DNA of 33,318 nt from CASQEL01 sp036655975 (GTDB lineage Bacteria; Desulfobacterota; Desulfovibrionia; Desulfovibrionales; Desulfovibrionaceae): NCBI GenBank assembly GCA_036655975.1, contig JAVVPD010000015.1, forward strand, positions 1-33,318, written 5' to 3'. Below the pieces are notes generated by a model, which worked only from the letters and a program-made list of their open reading frames with translations, ran no database searches and was not told where the DNA came from. Shown in pieces: positions 25,422 to 33,318 of this stretch (its first letter is position 1; each line of letters begins with the position of its first letter). A program made the translations under genes and the position numbers.

Positions 25422-26331
25422 GTATAATCCTCGAGGGGCGGAGCAACACCCAGGTAAGCTCGTGTTTGTTGCAAGAAAGATGTAGCAGGCGCGAATGGGG
25501 CACAGCGGCAAAGGCCCGCGCTGTCGCGTGGTCTGTTTCTGCCTGAAATTTCAGTGTACAGATAAAATTACGGCATTGCCCAAGCTCCAGCCACCGACCG
25601 ACCAGAGCCAATAATTTGTCCGGGTAGCAGATCATATCCGAAAAAAACCAGTCCACCGCTCCCGCGTGGCGCGGATCAAAACCAAAACCGCTGCCCAAGC
25701 AGTGATTGACCTGTGGCATAGCCGCTACCCGCAAGTCCAGTGGCGCTTTATCCACACTAAACACCCGCGCGCCCAAATTCGCCAGTACCCACGACCAGCC
25801 GCCGGGCGACGAGCCCATGTCAAGGCACAATTCGTGCGGCTGCGGTTGTACGCCCAACACCGTGAACACTTCCCACAATTTCAGATAGGCCCGCCCCGGC
25901 GGGTCGCACTTGTTTTCCACAAAGCGCACTTCCCCGTCCACAAAGGGTGATGAAGTACACGCGGCAGCGAGCATACGATCCGGATCCCACAATGTCCACG
26001 CGCCCAAGGGCGCGCAGGGTGCGGGCTGTCCAAAAATGTGGGGTTTAGCGCTAACCTTGGGCAATTGCGCCTGAATCAGCGCCGCACGGCGGTGGTGGGC
26101 TGTGGAATGTAGCTGCCAATTGCGCTGTAGGCCTTTTAATTGCCGCGCGGCGTCGTTGATGGAGCTGATGGGCAGCCATTGCGGATCTGCCCATATATTT
26201 TGCGCCCAGGCGGCGGGCTCAGCCGCACCCTCTGCAAGAACGCATCGACCGCGCACCTCAATTACCCGCGAACCAAGCTCAAACACGAGCTGTTCCACAA
26301 ATTTAGGGGCCGCAATATAGACAGTGTGCAT
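25414..26331 (-). CDS. RlmM/FtsJ-like 23S rRNA 2'-O-methyltransferase
   Basis: This 305-residue protein has an FtsJ-type methyltransferase domain at about 130-300. The AdoMet-binding loop is LDMGSSPGGWSW (170-181). The K-D-K-E catalytic tetrad is complete: Lys151, Asp232, Lys261 and Glu291. The N-terminal half is a THUMP-like RNA-binding region without strong motifs. RlmM methylates C2498 of 23S rRNA in E. coli; the layout here matches it, but the protein is shorter (E. coli RlmM is about 366 residues), so the target base is not certain. The ATG at 26331 has AAGGA 6 nt upstream. It overlaps rimO by 8 nt. Confidence 0.82.
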   Translation of the reverse strand: MHTVYIAAPKFVEQLVFELGSRVIEVRGRCVLAEGAAEPAAWAQNIWADPQWLPISSINDAARQLKGLQRNWQLHSTAHHRRAALIQAQLPKVSAKPHIFGQPAPCAPLGAWTLWDPDRMLAAACTSSPFVDGEVRFVENKCDPPGRAYLKLWEVFTVLGVQPQPHELCLDMGSSPGGWSWVLANLGARVFSVDKAPLDLRVAAMPQVNHCLGSGFGFDPRHAGAVDWFFSDMICYPDKLLALVGRWLELGQCRNFICTLKFQAETDHATARAFAAVPHSRLLHLSCNKHELTWVLLRPSRIIHA

Positions 26332-26510
26332 GGGGAATCCTTCGTAAAAAGCGCTTATTCGGGATGGCATTCTTTCAGGTATGTGCTTTGCCCGCAAGGG
26401 GATTTGACATAGCTTATAAATTATATAAAATCATATTTTAGCACTGTGCCTCTTAATATTATGTATACTCGCCTACTCTTGAGCCACACACTCTTTTTAC
26501 AGAAAAAAAC

Positions 26511-26538
26511 TTGACATTGTTACGAATATCACTAGAAT
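26511..26538 (+). promoter_or_regulatory. Near-consensus sigma-70 promoter for the first PAS-GGDEF gene
   Basis: TTGACA (26511-26516) and TAGAAT (26533-26538) are 16 nt apart in AT-rich DNA. Transcription would begin about 33 nt before the GTG start at 26578. The same strand has another TTGACA at 26404 without a well-placed -10. Confidence 0.72.
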
Positions 26539-26577
26539 TATTTAAATAAAATATAGTTTATAATTATAAGGGGTTAT

Positions 26578-27999
26578 GTGTCCATGACCAAAAGGATTGC
26601 CCTATTTCCTGAATACACGCCACAAGCGCACATAACCACCTGTTCAACAACAACTCCCCTCACGGCTTCCCCTTCGCTCTTTACACAACTCTATGAAAAT
26701 TTAGCGGGAAGCGGTCAGGGAATATGGGCTTGGAAACCTTTGGCAAAGGTTCTGCACTTCAACAAAACCTACATGCAAATGCTGGGCTACGATGCAGACG
26801 TATTTACCTCCCACATTAGTACCTTTGAAAACCTGCTGCACCCAGAAGATAAAGAGGATATTCTCAGCGCGCAATATAAAGTCGTAACTTCTGCCGCACT
26901 GGGTGAAAGCTTTGAAAGCCGCTTTCGTTTGCGGATGAAAAACGGACAATACCGCTGGGTCATTGGCAAAGGCTTTGTCGTACACCGTGATGAACAGGCA
27001 CAAGCCACGCTGGTGGTGGGCATTCACATTGATTCGCTTGCGGTAGGCTCCAGTTTAAAACAGCACCTCACGGCGCACGACCGCATGCATTTTGCCCTTG
27101 AAGCTGCCAACGACGGCCTGTGGGACTGGGACGCACAGACCAACAGCGTGTACTATAGCCCCCGTTACCTAGAAATGCTCGGGTATACCCCCAAAAATTT
27201 CTTGCCCGTCCTGGAATCATGGACCAGCCGCGTCCATCCTGAGGATCTGGCACACACGGTGGAAATGCAAATGCTTATCGCAGCCTCCCCCGCGTATGGT
27301 GATGTTTTCGAGTGTATCTACCGTTTTTTGACCGCTGATGGCACCTACAGATGGATCTTGGGCCGGGGCAAGGTTACGCGCCGCGATGAACAGGGCCGGG
27401 CCTCACGCATTGTCGGCCTGCACACAGACATTACAGAATTGCGTACTACCCAAGAAGCACTGGCAAAAATTGTAAACGTTGACCGGCTAACCCAATTATA
27501 CAGCCGTTTTTATTTTGAAAGGGAAATGGGGAAATTGCGCCCAGCCCAGCACCCCATCAGCCTTATTTATGGCGATGTGGACTGTCTGAAGCTGGTTAAT
27601 GACCACATCGGGCATCAGGCGGGTGATGCCCTGCTCGCCACGGCAGGTCAATTAGTGCGTGCCACCATCCGCAGTACCGACGTTGCCGCACGTCTTGGCG
27701 GCGACGAATTTATTATTTTGCTGCCCCGCTGCCCTGAAGACGATGCCCGCAAGGTGCTGAACAAAATACTCACCAAGCTCAACGAATATAATGCCCTCTC
27801 CGACAGCATTCCCGTATTTATTTCAATGGGCCTTGTCAGTGCCGAGCAGGAAACCCCGCAGCATACGCTGATAGCCCGTGCGGATAAAATGATGATGGCC
27901 GACAAAGCACGCCACCGGACAGAGCACCGCACCGCCATGAAAAAGTGGCTGGAAAATACCCTGCACACCAGCATTGACGCAACTGACTTGCGCCTTTAG
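26578..27999 (+). CDS. Cytosolic PAS-PAS-GGDEF diguanylate cyclase, copy 1
   Basis: This 473-residue protein has no membrane segment. It has two PAS_3-like domains at about 38-150 and 165-295. Each has the HPED or HPEDL loop and a YRWVIGKG or YRWILGRG strand. A GGDEF domain sits at about 300-460. The active site RLGGDEF is at residues 372-378, with an RxxD inhibitory site (RSTD) five residues earlier. The usual LTGLxNRR string is replaced by LTQLYSRFYFE. It should make c-di-GMP in response to a cytosolic cue. The start is GTG at 26578 after AAGGGG; an ATG two codons later is possible. A close paralogue follows directly. Confidence 0.9.
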   Translation: MSMTKRIALFPEYTPQAHITTCSTTTPLTASPSLFTQLYENLAGSGQGIWAWKPLAKVLHFNKTYMQMLGYDADVFTSHISTFENLLHPEDKEDILSAQYKVVTSAALGESFESRFRLRMKNGQYRWVIGKGFVVHRDEQAQATLVVGIHIDSLAVGSSLKQHLTAHDRMHFALEAANDGLWDWDAQTNSVYYSPRYLEMLGYTPKNFLPVLESWTSRVHPEDLAHTVEMQMLIAASPAYGDVFECIYRFLTADGTYRWILGRGKVTRRDEQGRASRIVGLHTDITELRTTQEALAKIVNVDRLTQLYSRFYFEREMGKLRPAQHPISLIYGDVDCLKLVNDHIGHQAGDALLATAGQLVRATIRSTDVAARLGGDEFIILLPRCPEDDARKVLNKILTKLNEYNALSDSIPVFISMGLVSAEQETPQHTLIARADKMMMADKARHRTEHRTAMKKWLENTLHTSIDATDLRL

Positions 28000-28086
28000 A
28001 GTTCATTTTGCTTCCTACGCACAGACACATAAAGTTTTCCCATAGGAGCAACACTTTTTTTCAGCGTGTATACTCACGGGGTATTT

Positions 28087-29511
28087 ATGCTTAAAAATTC
28101 CAATCCCTTCCCCAAGTGCTCACCGCTTGAGGCATTATTTAACGATGTTCGCAGTTCAACAACGTCAAGCTTTAGTGGCTCCAACACTATTTTTACTAAA
28201 ATCTACAATGATCTCTTCAAGGCGGGGCACGGTATCTGGTTATGGGAACCCGCCACCGGAGCACTCCACTTCAATAAGGCCTACACGGATATGCTCGGCT
28301 ATGAGGAGCAGGCTTTCCCCTACAATATCAGCACGTGGGAAAATCTGATCCACCCCAAAGACCGGGAAAATATCATCTCCGCGCAACGCGATGTACTGAA
28401 GTCTTCGGCCTTGGGTGACTCTTTTGAAAGCCGCTATCGGCTACGGATGAAAAACGGGCATTACCGCTGGGTTATCGGCAAAGGCTATGTCATCCACCGT
28501 GACGCTCAGGATCAAGCCGTCATCGTGGCGGGCATTCATGTTGACTTGCCGGCGATGGATAGCCAGCTGAAACAACATATTATTCAGCACGACCGCATGC
28601 TCTTTGCCCTAGAAGCCGCTAACGACGGCTTGTGGGATTGGGATTCGCAAGGCAAAGGTGTGTATTACAGCCCCCGTTACATTGAAATGCTCGGCTATAC
28701 CCCCGCAAACTTTCCCCCCGTCTTTGAATCTTGGGCCAGTCGGGTACATCCTGACGATCTGGCAAGCACCGTAGAAATGCAATTGCTCATCGCCTCTTCG
28801 CCCACCTATGGCGATATTTTTGAATGCACCTACCGCTTTTTGGCTGCCGATGGTTCGTACAAGTGGATATTGGGGCGGGGTAAAGTCACCCGCCGTGATG
28901 ACAGCGGCAGGGCCGCGCGCATTGTGGGCCTGCATACGGATATCACCGAACTCCGCAATACCCAAGAAGCCCTCGCCCAAATGGTGAATACCGACCCCCT
29001 AACCCACCTGTCCAGCCGTTTCTACTTTGAAGGCGAAATGGCAAAATTACGCCCCTCACACCATCCTATCAGCCTTATTTACTGCGATATTGACTGCCTA
29101 AAGCTGGTCAATGATCACATCGGGCATTGCGCGGGCGACGCACTTCTGGTGACGGCGGGTCAATTTATCCGCAGCGCCATTCGCAGTACCGATATTGCCG
29201 CGCGCCTCGGCGGCGACGAATTTGTTATTCTGCTCACACGCTGCCCCGAACAGGCCGCCCGCAAGGTGCTGGAAAACCTGCGTAGAGCTTTGAACAATTA
29301 CAATAAAACCTCAAATATTATGCCCATATTCATATCTATGGGGCTGGTCAGCACTGACGAAAACGTCCCCCAGCACAAATTAGTGGCTCAGGCAGACAAA
29401 ATTATGATGGTCGACAAAGCTCTCCACCACCCCGCACACCTGATAGCCATGAAAACATGGATTGAAAACAAGCTGCATACCTGTATAGACGAGACAGATA
29501 TGCGCCTGTAA
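28087..29511 (+). CDS. Cytosolic PAS-PAS-GGDEF diguanylate cyclase, copy 2 (tandem paralogue)
   Basis: This 474-residue protein is collinear with its neighbour along the whole length. The second PAS and GGDEF regions are about three-quarters identical by eye; the first 35 residues differ most. The active motif GGDEF is at 375-379, preceded by the inhibitory RSTD. LTHLSSRFYFE replaces the normal LTGLxNRR as in copy 1. I chose the ATG at 28087 because CGGGGT precedes it at normal spacing and the length then matches copy 1; a GTG at 28066 is in frame. The gap to copy 1 is 87 nt with no clear promoter or terminator, so read-through is likely. The stop codon lies within a hairpin. Confidence 0.9.
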   Translation: MLKNSNPFPKCSPLEALFNDVRSSTTSSFSGSNTIFTKIYNDLFKAGHGIWLWEPATGALHFNKAYTDMLGYEEQAFPYNISTWENLIHPKDRENIISAQRDVLKSSALGDSFESRYRLRMKNGHYRWVIGKGYVIHRDAQDQAVIVAGIHVDLPAMDSQLKQHIIQHDRMLFALEAANDGLWDWDSQGKGVYYSPRYIEMLGYTPANFPPVFESWASRVHPDDLASTVEMQLLIASSPTYGDIFECTYRFLAADGSYKWILGRGKVTRRDDSGRAARIVGLHTDITELRNTQEALAQMVNTDPLTHLSSRFYFEGEMAKLRPSHHPISLIYCDIDCLKLVNDHIGHCAGDALLVTAGQFIRSAIRSTDIAARLGGDEFVILLTRCPEQAARKVLENLRRALNNYNKTSNIMPIFISMGLVSTDENVPQHKLVAQADKIMMVDKALHHPAHLIAMKTWIENKLHTCIDETDMRL

Positions 29512-29541
29512 ACCCGAAACTTTGGGGGAATTACAGGCGCA
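29501..29541. terminator. Bidirectional hairpin between convergent genes, overlapping a stop codon
   Basis: TGCGCCTGTAA (29501-29511) pairs perfectly over 11 bp with TTACAGGCGCA (29531-29541) across a 19-nt loop. The left arm contains the last codons and the TAA of the second GGDEF gene. The right arm lies 14 bp beyond the stop of the convergent FAD/Fe-S gene. No long T-run follows on either strand, so efficiency is uncertain. Confidence 0.6.
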
Positions 29542-29554
29542 CGGTACTTTCGCT

Positions 29555-32500
29555 TTATACTTTGACCACCCGCACATCACCACGGGCTTCGTTCGCTTTT
29601 TTGCGGAAACTGTGCCGCCATTCCGGCCCTTCTAGCAGTGAGGCCAGCCATTCCGCACTGTGCAACACAGGGCGTTTGTCTTGTAATGCCAAGAAAATAC
29701 GCCCAATACCGACCTTGCACGAAGGGCAGCCCACCACCACAGGCCCTGTATAGTCCGCTGTGGCTTCTTGCAAACGCAAACTTTTACGCTCGCGCAACAC
29801 GTTATAAATTTGCGGCGAGGTCATGGCACCCATGCCCGATTCTCCGCAACAACCGGGGGAAACCGTAACATTGGCCCCACTAAAGTCGCTCAGTGCCTGC
29901 GTGAGCAAGGCCTGCCCCTTAATTTTGTGTACCCCTGCCCATTCGGCGTGGCACGAGCCGTGGTACAGAATATTCTGCCCGTCCAGCGCGTGGATGGCCT
30001 CCAGATGCGGTAAGGCCAATTGGAGCACGTCCTGTTGGATCAGCGGCCCCGTATCGGACACCAGCGAGGGCAATTCCATGCGTTCCAGCCCCTCACGGCA
30101 CGAGCCGCAGGCCGTCACCACATGCCCCAAGGAATACCCCGCCGCGCGTACTTCACGGATAAGGCCCGAAAGATACACCCGCGCTTGTTCACGATTACGC
30201 TCAAACGCCGTGTCCATGCCCGCAGAAAGCAGCGGATAGCCGCAGCACACATGGTGACGGGGCACGGCCACGGCATAGCCTGCCTTGAGCAGCAGCATTA
30301 TGGAAGCCATGCCGATGCGGTCATAAAACAGCGCCCCCCCGCAGCCAGGAAAATATAATACCGCTGGGGGCGCGGCGTTTTCGCCTTCCGCTTCAGGGCT
30401 GAAGGGGGCAAAAAAAGCCCCGCGATTCAACTTTAAAGATTCATACAGATTGGTATAGCCAATCTTCGGCCCTTTACCGGAAAAGAGCGGACTTTGCAGA
30501 CGTTTTTTCCACATCTCCGGCACAAAACCCAAAAAATTATTCTGAACTTTCTGCCCCAATGAAGCCATTTTCGCGGCCTTGGGTACACGCACTGTGGGCT
30601 CCTGTGCGAGCCAGCCGAGCACCTGTTTTTTGAAGGGATGCCCCCCCGCGCCTTCATGGTCAAGCACGGCGCGCAAGGTCAAGGCCACATCGGCCGAAGG
30701 AATTTTGATAGGACAATTGGCGGTGCAGCGCCCACAGCCCGTACAATGTTCCACCATGGTTCGCAATTGCGCCAGCAGGCCCGTATCCATGCGCCCAGTA
30801 TTCACTTGCGAATAATACAGGGCTTCCAAAAGCATACCCAGCACCATGTTTTTATTGCGCGGGTGATATTGCAGTGAACGCTCTGGATAGGTCATGGAAC
30901 AGACCATTTTGCACTTGCCACAGCGGGTACAGCCCTGAATGGACGACAGCAAGCCGATAAGTTCTTCCTTACCGGGCAAGCCGCTTTCACGGATGTCGCC
31001 GATCAGACGGTTGAAAGAAAAGGTGAAGGGCCGCACGGGCAATTCTTTGTGCACCAGTTTGGCCGGGTTCATAATGTCACGGGGGTCTACGCGCTCTTTA
31101 AATTCGCGCAGGGCATCCATCTTTTCTTTACTCAAAAAACCTATTTTGGTGATGCCAATACCGTGTTCGCCCGAGACTTCGCCGCCCATTTCTTGGGTCT
31201 GCGCCATCACGCGGGCCGCCACACGCTCGGCTTCTTCCATCATGTCATGGTCGTTCGAGTTCACGGGGATATTCACATGGCAATTGCCGTCGCCCGCATG
31301 CATATGGCTGGCAACAATAATACGGCTTGCCAGCATATATTCACGGATACGCAAAATTTTGCGCTCCAGATGTGGATATTTGCTCATCAATGCGTTCAAA
31401 AAAAGTACCGAGCGCATGTCCAGTTCTTCGTCCGAAAATTCTTGCGCCGAAACGCCTCCCTGCGTCGCCTTGGACGCAAAAGAGAACTCGCGGTTAAACT
31501 CCTTGTCTTCCATGGGAAAACCAGGCAAACGCCCCACCGCTTGCAGCGCATGCCGAAAAGCCGTGGCCGAACATTCCAAATTCAGTTGCTCCAAAAAGAG
31601 CGCAAAATCGGGAATGCTGTCCATGGGAATTACCACGTCTTCATTAATCTTAAATCCCGAAGTCCGGCGGGCGATGGCCGAAAGCTTGTGGCGGTCTTCC
31701 CAAAACAGTTCCGCCTCTTTCGCGTCTTTGGCAACGTGCACATCCACATTTTCCTGTTCTTCCACCACTTCCACAATTTCTTGGACGCATTTTTCCAGCA
31801 GAAAAGGCTCATCCCCGTCCACTTGCAGGACAATCACCGAAATGGGATCACCATCATATTTATCTGATTTACTTTTATATTCAATAGCTTGAACATATTT
31901 TGCGTTAAATTCTTCCAAGGCGGACAAGCGCGCGTAGTCGCCTTCCTCGCGGATGCGATTCCGCAAAGCCACCAGCTGACGGATAACCACCGCCGCCGTG
32001 TGCATGGAGCGCCCAAAAAATTCCAGCACCAGCACCCGTGAATGCAAAGGCTTGGGATGCAGTACAAAACAGGCCTCAGTGATAATGCCGTCCACGCCTT
32101 CTTTCTGCATCCCGGGCAGACCACCCAAAGCCTTGTTGGTCACGTCCTTGCCGAGACCCGGCAGGCGGATTTCATCACCGCGCAATTGCACCACGTTACG
32201 CACCCCGCCGCTCACGTCTTTAACAACGTAGGTGGCGGTTTCGTCGGGCATAATCTTGTGGCGAGGATGATTTTCCCGCTCCACGGTGATAATTTCCCCT
32301 GTGGGCGTAACCATGCGCCACCACAAAAGATTATCTAGGGTAGTTCCGTATTCAAAGGCACAGGGGCCGCCGGCGTTTTCCGCCACGTTGCCGCCAATGC
32401 TTGAAGCCTGTTTGGAGGCAGGGTCTACAGAAAAAAACGCCCCCGCCTTGTCCGCCGCTTTGATAGCATCTTGGGTAATCACCCCAGCCTGACAGGTGAG

Positions 32501-33112
32501 GCTCATCGTTTCCAGATCAATGGCACTGATGCGGGTCAAGCGGGTTAGGCTGACAATCAGTGTGCGCTTGCGCGCGGGCACCGCGCCCCCCGTCATGCCG
32601 GAACCGCCACCCCGGGGGATAAGAGCAAATTTTTTATCATTCGCCAATTTGACCAACAGAGCTACCTGTTCGGTCGTGTCTGGCTCCACCACCAGCAAGG
32701 GTAATTCCATGCGTAGGTCTGTGGCGTCAGTGGCGTTTTCCACCAAAGCGCTGGACTGCGTTAAAATACATTCTTCGGGCAAAATATCGTGCAGGGCCTC
32801 AATAAGTTCCTTACGAAAATCTTGCTCCGCCGCATGCGCTGACCAGAACATCGTGATGCCCTCGCCAATGGACGTGGCATAATGATGGGCAAGGGACAAG
32901 GATTCCGCGTTAAAACGCGCCTCAACACTGTGCTGCACGGTGTTTGCGTCGATGAAAGGATTATAGGCAACCAGAAACAGCTCTTCAGCAATTTCAATGG
33001 CAAGATGACGGACAGATTCGGGCCATTCCTCAAAGTCGCTGCCATTAATACGAAGAATTCTGTTGACAACATCATCGGGAGAAATGGAAATATGCGGGCC
33101 TTTGTGGGGCAT
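29555..33112 (-). CDS. Large FAD- and Fe-S-binding oxidoreductase (D-lactate dehydrogenase/GlcD-GlcF-like fusion)
   Basis: This 1185-residue protein joins a GlcD/DLD-type flavoprotein to a GlcF/LutA-type iron-sulfur part. The FAD (PCMH) domain spans about 130-340 with RGGGSGMTGGAVP at 167-179 and a C-terminal FAD-oxidase cap (HMHAGDGNCHVNIP, GEHGIG). Two ferredoxin motifs follow, near residue 727 (CTRCGKCKMVC) and 790 (CTGCGRCTANCP). Two CCG domains are near 957 (CCGYPLLSAG) and 1085 (CCGESGMGAM). Such fusions in sulfate reducers are believed to oxidise a 2-hydroxy acid such as D-lactate and pass electrons towards the membrane or a soluble carrier. The first 95 residues are an extra, unrecognised region. 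The ATG has GAGGG 7 nt upstream and a strong promoter. Substrate is not shown by sequence. Confidence 0.88.
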   Translation of the reverse strand: MPHKGPHISISPDDVVNRILRINGSDFEEWPESVRHLAIEIAEELFLVAYNPFIDANTVQHSVEARFNAESLSLAHHYATSIGEGITMFWSAHAAEQDFRKELIEALHDILPEECILTQSSALVENATDATDLRMELPLLVVEPDTTEQVALLVKLANDKKFALIPRGGGSGMTGGAVPARKRTLIVSLTRLTRISAIDLETMSLTCQAGVITQDAIKAADKAGAFFSVDPASKQASSIGGNVAENAGGPCAFEYGTTLDNLLWWRMVTPTGEIITVERENHPRHKIMPDETATYVVKDVSGGVRNVVQLRGDEIRLPGLGKDVTNKALGGLPGMQKEGVDGIITEACFVLHPKPLHSRVLVLEFFGRSMHTAAVVIRQLVALRNRIREEGDYARLSALEEFNAKYVQAIEYKSKSDKYDGDPISVIVLQVDGDEPFLLEKCVQEIVEVVEEQENVDVHVAKDAKEAELFWEDRHKLSAIARRTSGFKINEDVVIPMDSIPDFALFLEQLNLECSATAFRHALQAVGRLPGFPMEDKEFNREFSFASKATQGGVSAQEFSDEELDMRSVLFLNALMSKYPHLERKILRIREYMLASRIIVASHMHAGDGNCHVNIPVNSNDHDMMEEAERVAARVMAQTQEMGGEVSGEHGIGITKIGFLSKEKMDALREFKERVDPRDIMNPAKLVHKELPVRPFTFSFNRLIGDIRESGLPGKEELIGLLSSIQGCTRCGKCKMVCSMTYPERSLQYHPRNKNMVLGMLLEALYYSQVNTGRMDTGLLAQLRTMVEHCTGCGRCTANCPIKIPSADVALTLRAVLDHEGAGGHPFKKQVLGWLAQEPTVRVPKAAKMASLGQKVQNNFLGFVPEMWKKRLQSPLFSGKGPKIGYTNLYESLKLNRGAFFAPFSPEAEGENAAPPAVLYFPGCGGALFYDRIGMASIMLLLKAGYAVAVPRHHVCCGYPLLSAGMDTAFERNREQARVYLSGLIREVRAAGYSLGHVVTACGSCREGLERMELPSLVSDTGPLIQQDVLQLALPHLEAIHALDGQNILYHGSCHAEWAGVHKIKGQALLTQALSDFSGANVTVSPGCCGESGMGAMTSPQIYNVLRERKSLRLQEATADYTGPVVVGCPSCKVGIGRIFLALQDKRPVLHSAEWLASLLEGPEWRHSFRKKANEARGDVRVVKV

Positions 33113-33168
33113 AGCTGCACCCTCTATGGTGTTTTGTGTTTATTTAATAAGAAACGGTGTAAACGAGT

Positions 33169-33197
33169 AGTATATGGATATATCCCCACATTGGCAA
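33169..33197 (-). promoter_or_regulatory. Promoter with palindromic spacer for the FAD/Fe-S oxidoreductase
   Basis: On the minus strand TTGCCA (33192-33197) and TATACT (33169-33174) are exactly 17 nt apart, giving a start near 33162 and a leader of about 50 nt. The spacer holds a perfect 10-bp palindrome GGATATATCC (33176-33185) directly beside the -10. A repressor bound there would block polymerase. The regulator is unknown. Confidence 0.65.
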
Positions 33198-33318
33198 GAC
33201 TTGTATGCCGGATTATCTTGAAAATCTGCGGTGGCATGCAAATTTTTAGCGCAGCGGCAAACGCTGTTGCCTCTGTGTCATGCCGAGTTTTGCGGCTGAA
33301 TATAAAACTTTTCTGGGG
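33198..33318. other. Upstream region at the right edge with nested inverted repeats
   Basis: No gene is visible. GGCATG (33233-33238) pairs with CATGCC (33279-33284), and inside it CAGCG (33252-33256) pairs with CGCTG (33262-33266). This could be a folded RNA end of a gene lying beyond the edge or a regulatory site. Evidence is slight. Confidence 0.3.

Noticed and set aside
26404..26437. TTGACA at 26404 as a promoter
   Set aside because: The best -10-like hexamers lie 14 or 22 nt away, outside normal spacing; the site at 26511 is far better.

Overview
The window reads as a chromosomal segment of a sulfate-reducing deltaproteobacterium of the Desulfovibrionaceae type. The reasons are a complete Flx-Hdr electron-bifurcation operon, a small class-I monoheme cytochrome resembling Desulfovibrio c553, a DUF39 homocysteine-biosynthesis protein, a giant FAD/Fe-S lactate-dehydrogenase-like protein and many CCG and 4Fe-4S motifs. 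This taxonomic call rests on gene content, not on a database match. I saw no rRNA, tRNA, insertion sequence, prophage or CRISPR array.

Layout. Positions 1-7385 (minus strand) hold one operon read as hdrC, hdrB, hdrA, an flxD-flxC fusion, flxB, flxA. It is tightly spaced (4-13 nt overlaps) and followed by two strong GC hairpins. Next on the minus strand is a radical SAM protein (7527-8612) with its own promoter, then a non-coding spacer of about 370 bp, then an HU/IHF gene with a clear terminator. Positions 9524-13625 (plus) carry a likely polysaccharide O-acylation pair (MBOAT plus SGNH-like protein) and an exported Sel1-repeat protein. The last two genes are separated by a highly structured intergenic element. 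Positions 13767-18490 (plus) encode a TPR protein with a degenerate receiver domain, the DUF39 protein, and a membrane Cache-HAMP-PAS-GGDEF diguanylate cyclase.

Positions 18505-26331 (minus) hold sppA, rpsA, a monoheme cytochrome c, a long-chain acyl-CoA ligase gene cut in two by an in-frame TAA, rimO and an RlmM-like methyltransferase. Positions 26578-29511 (plus) carry two adjacent paralogous PAS-PAS-GGDEF cyclases, the first with a near-consensus sigma-70 promoter. Positions 29555-33112 (minus) encode the 1185-residue FAD/Fe-S oxidoreductase, with a strong promoter whose spacer contains a perfect palindrome.

How the genes fit together. Flx-Hdr is expected to couple NAD(H), ferredoxin and a thiol/disulfide redox pair. 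The FAD/Fe-S oxidoreductase probably feeds electrons from a 2-hydroxy acid such as lactate. Three diguanylate cyclases, all with GG(D/E)EF and RxxD inhibitory sites, make this a c-di-GMP-rich neighbourhood, and no EAL or HD-GYP gene is visible. The most unusual points are the FlxD-FlxC fusion, the long Ala/Lys/Pro N-terminal extension of FlxA, the interrupted fadD with an 11-residue-repeat tail, the receiver with Glu at the phospho-acceptor position, and the structured element at 12247-12374.
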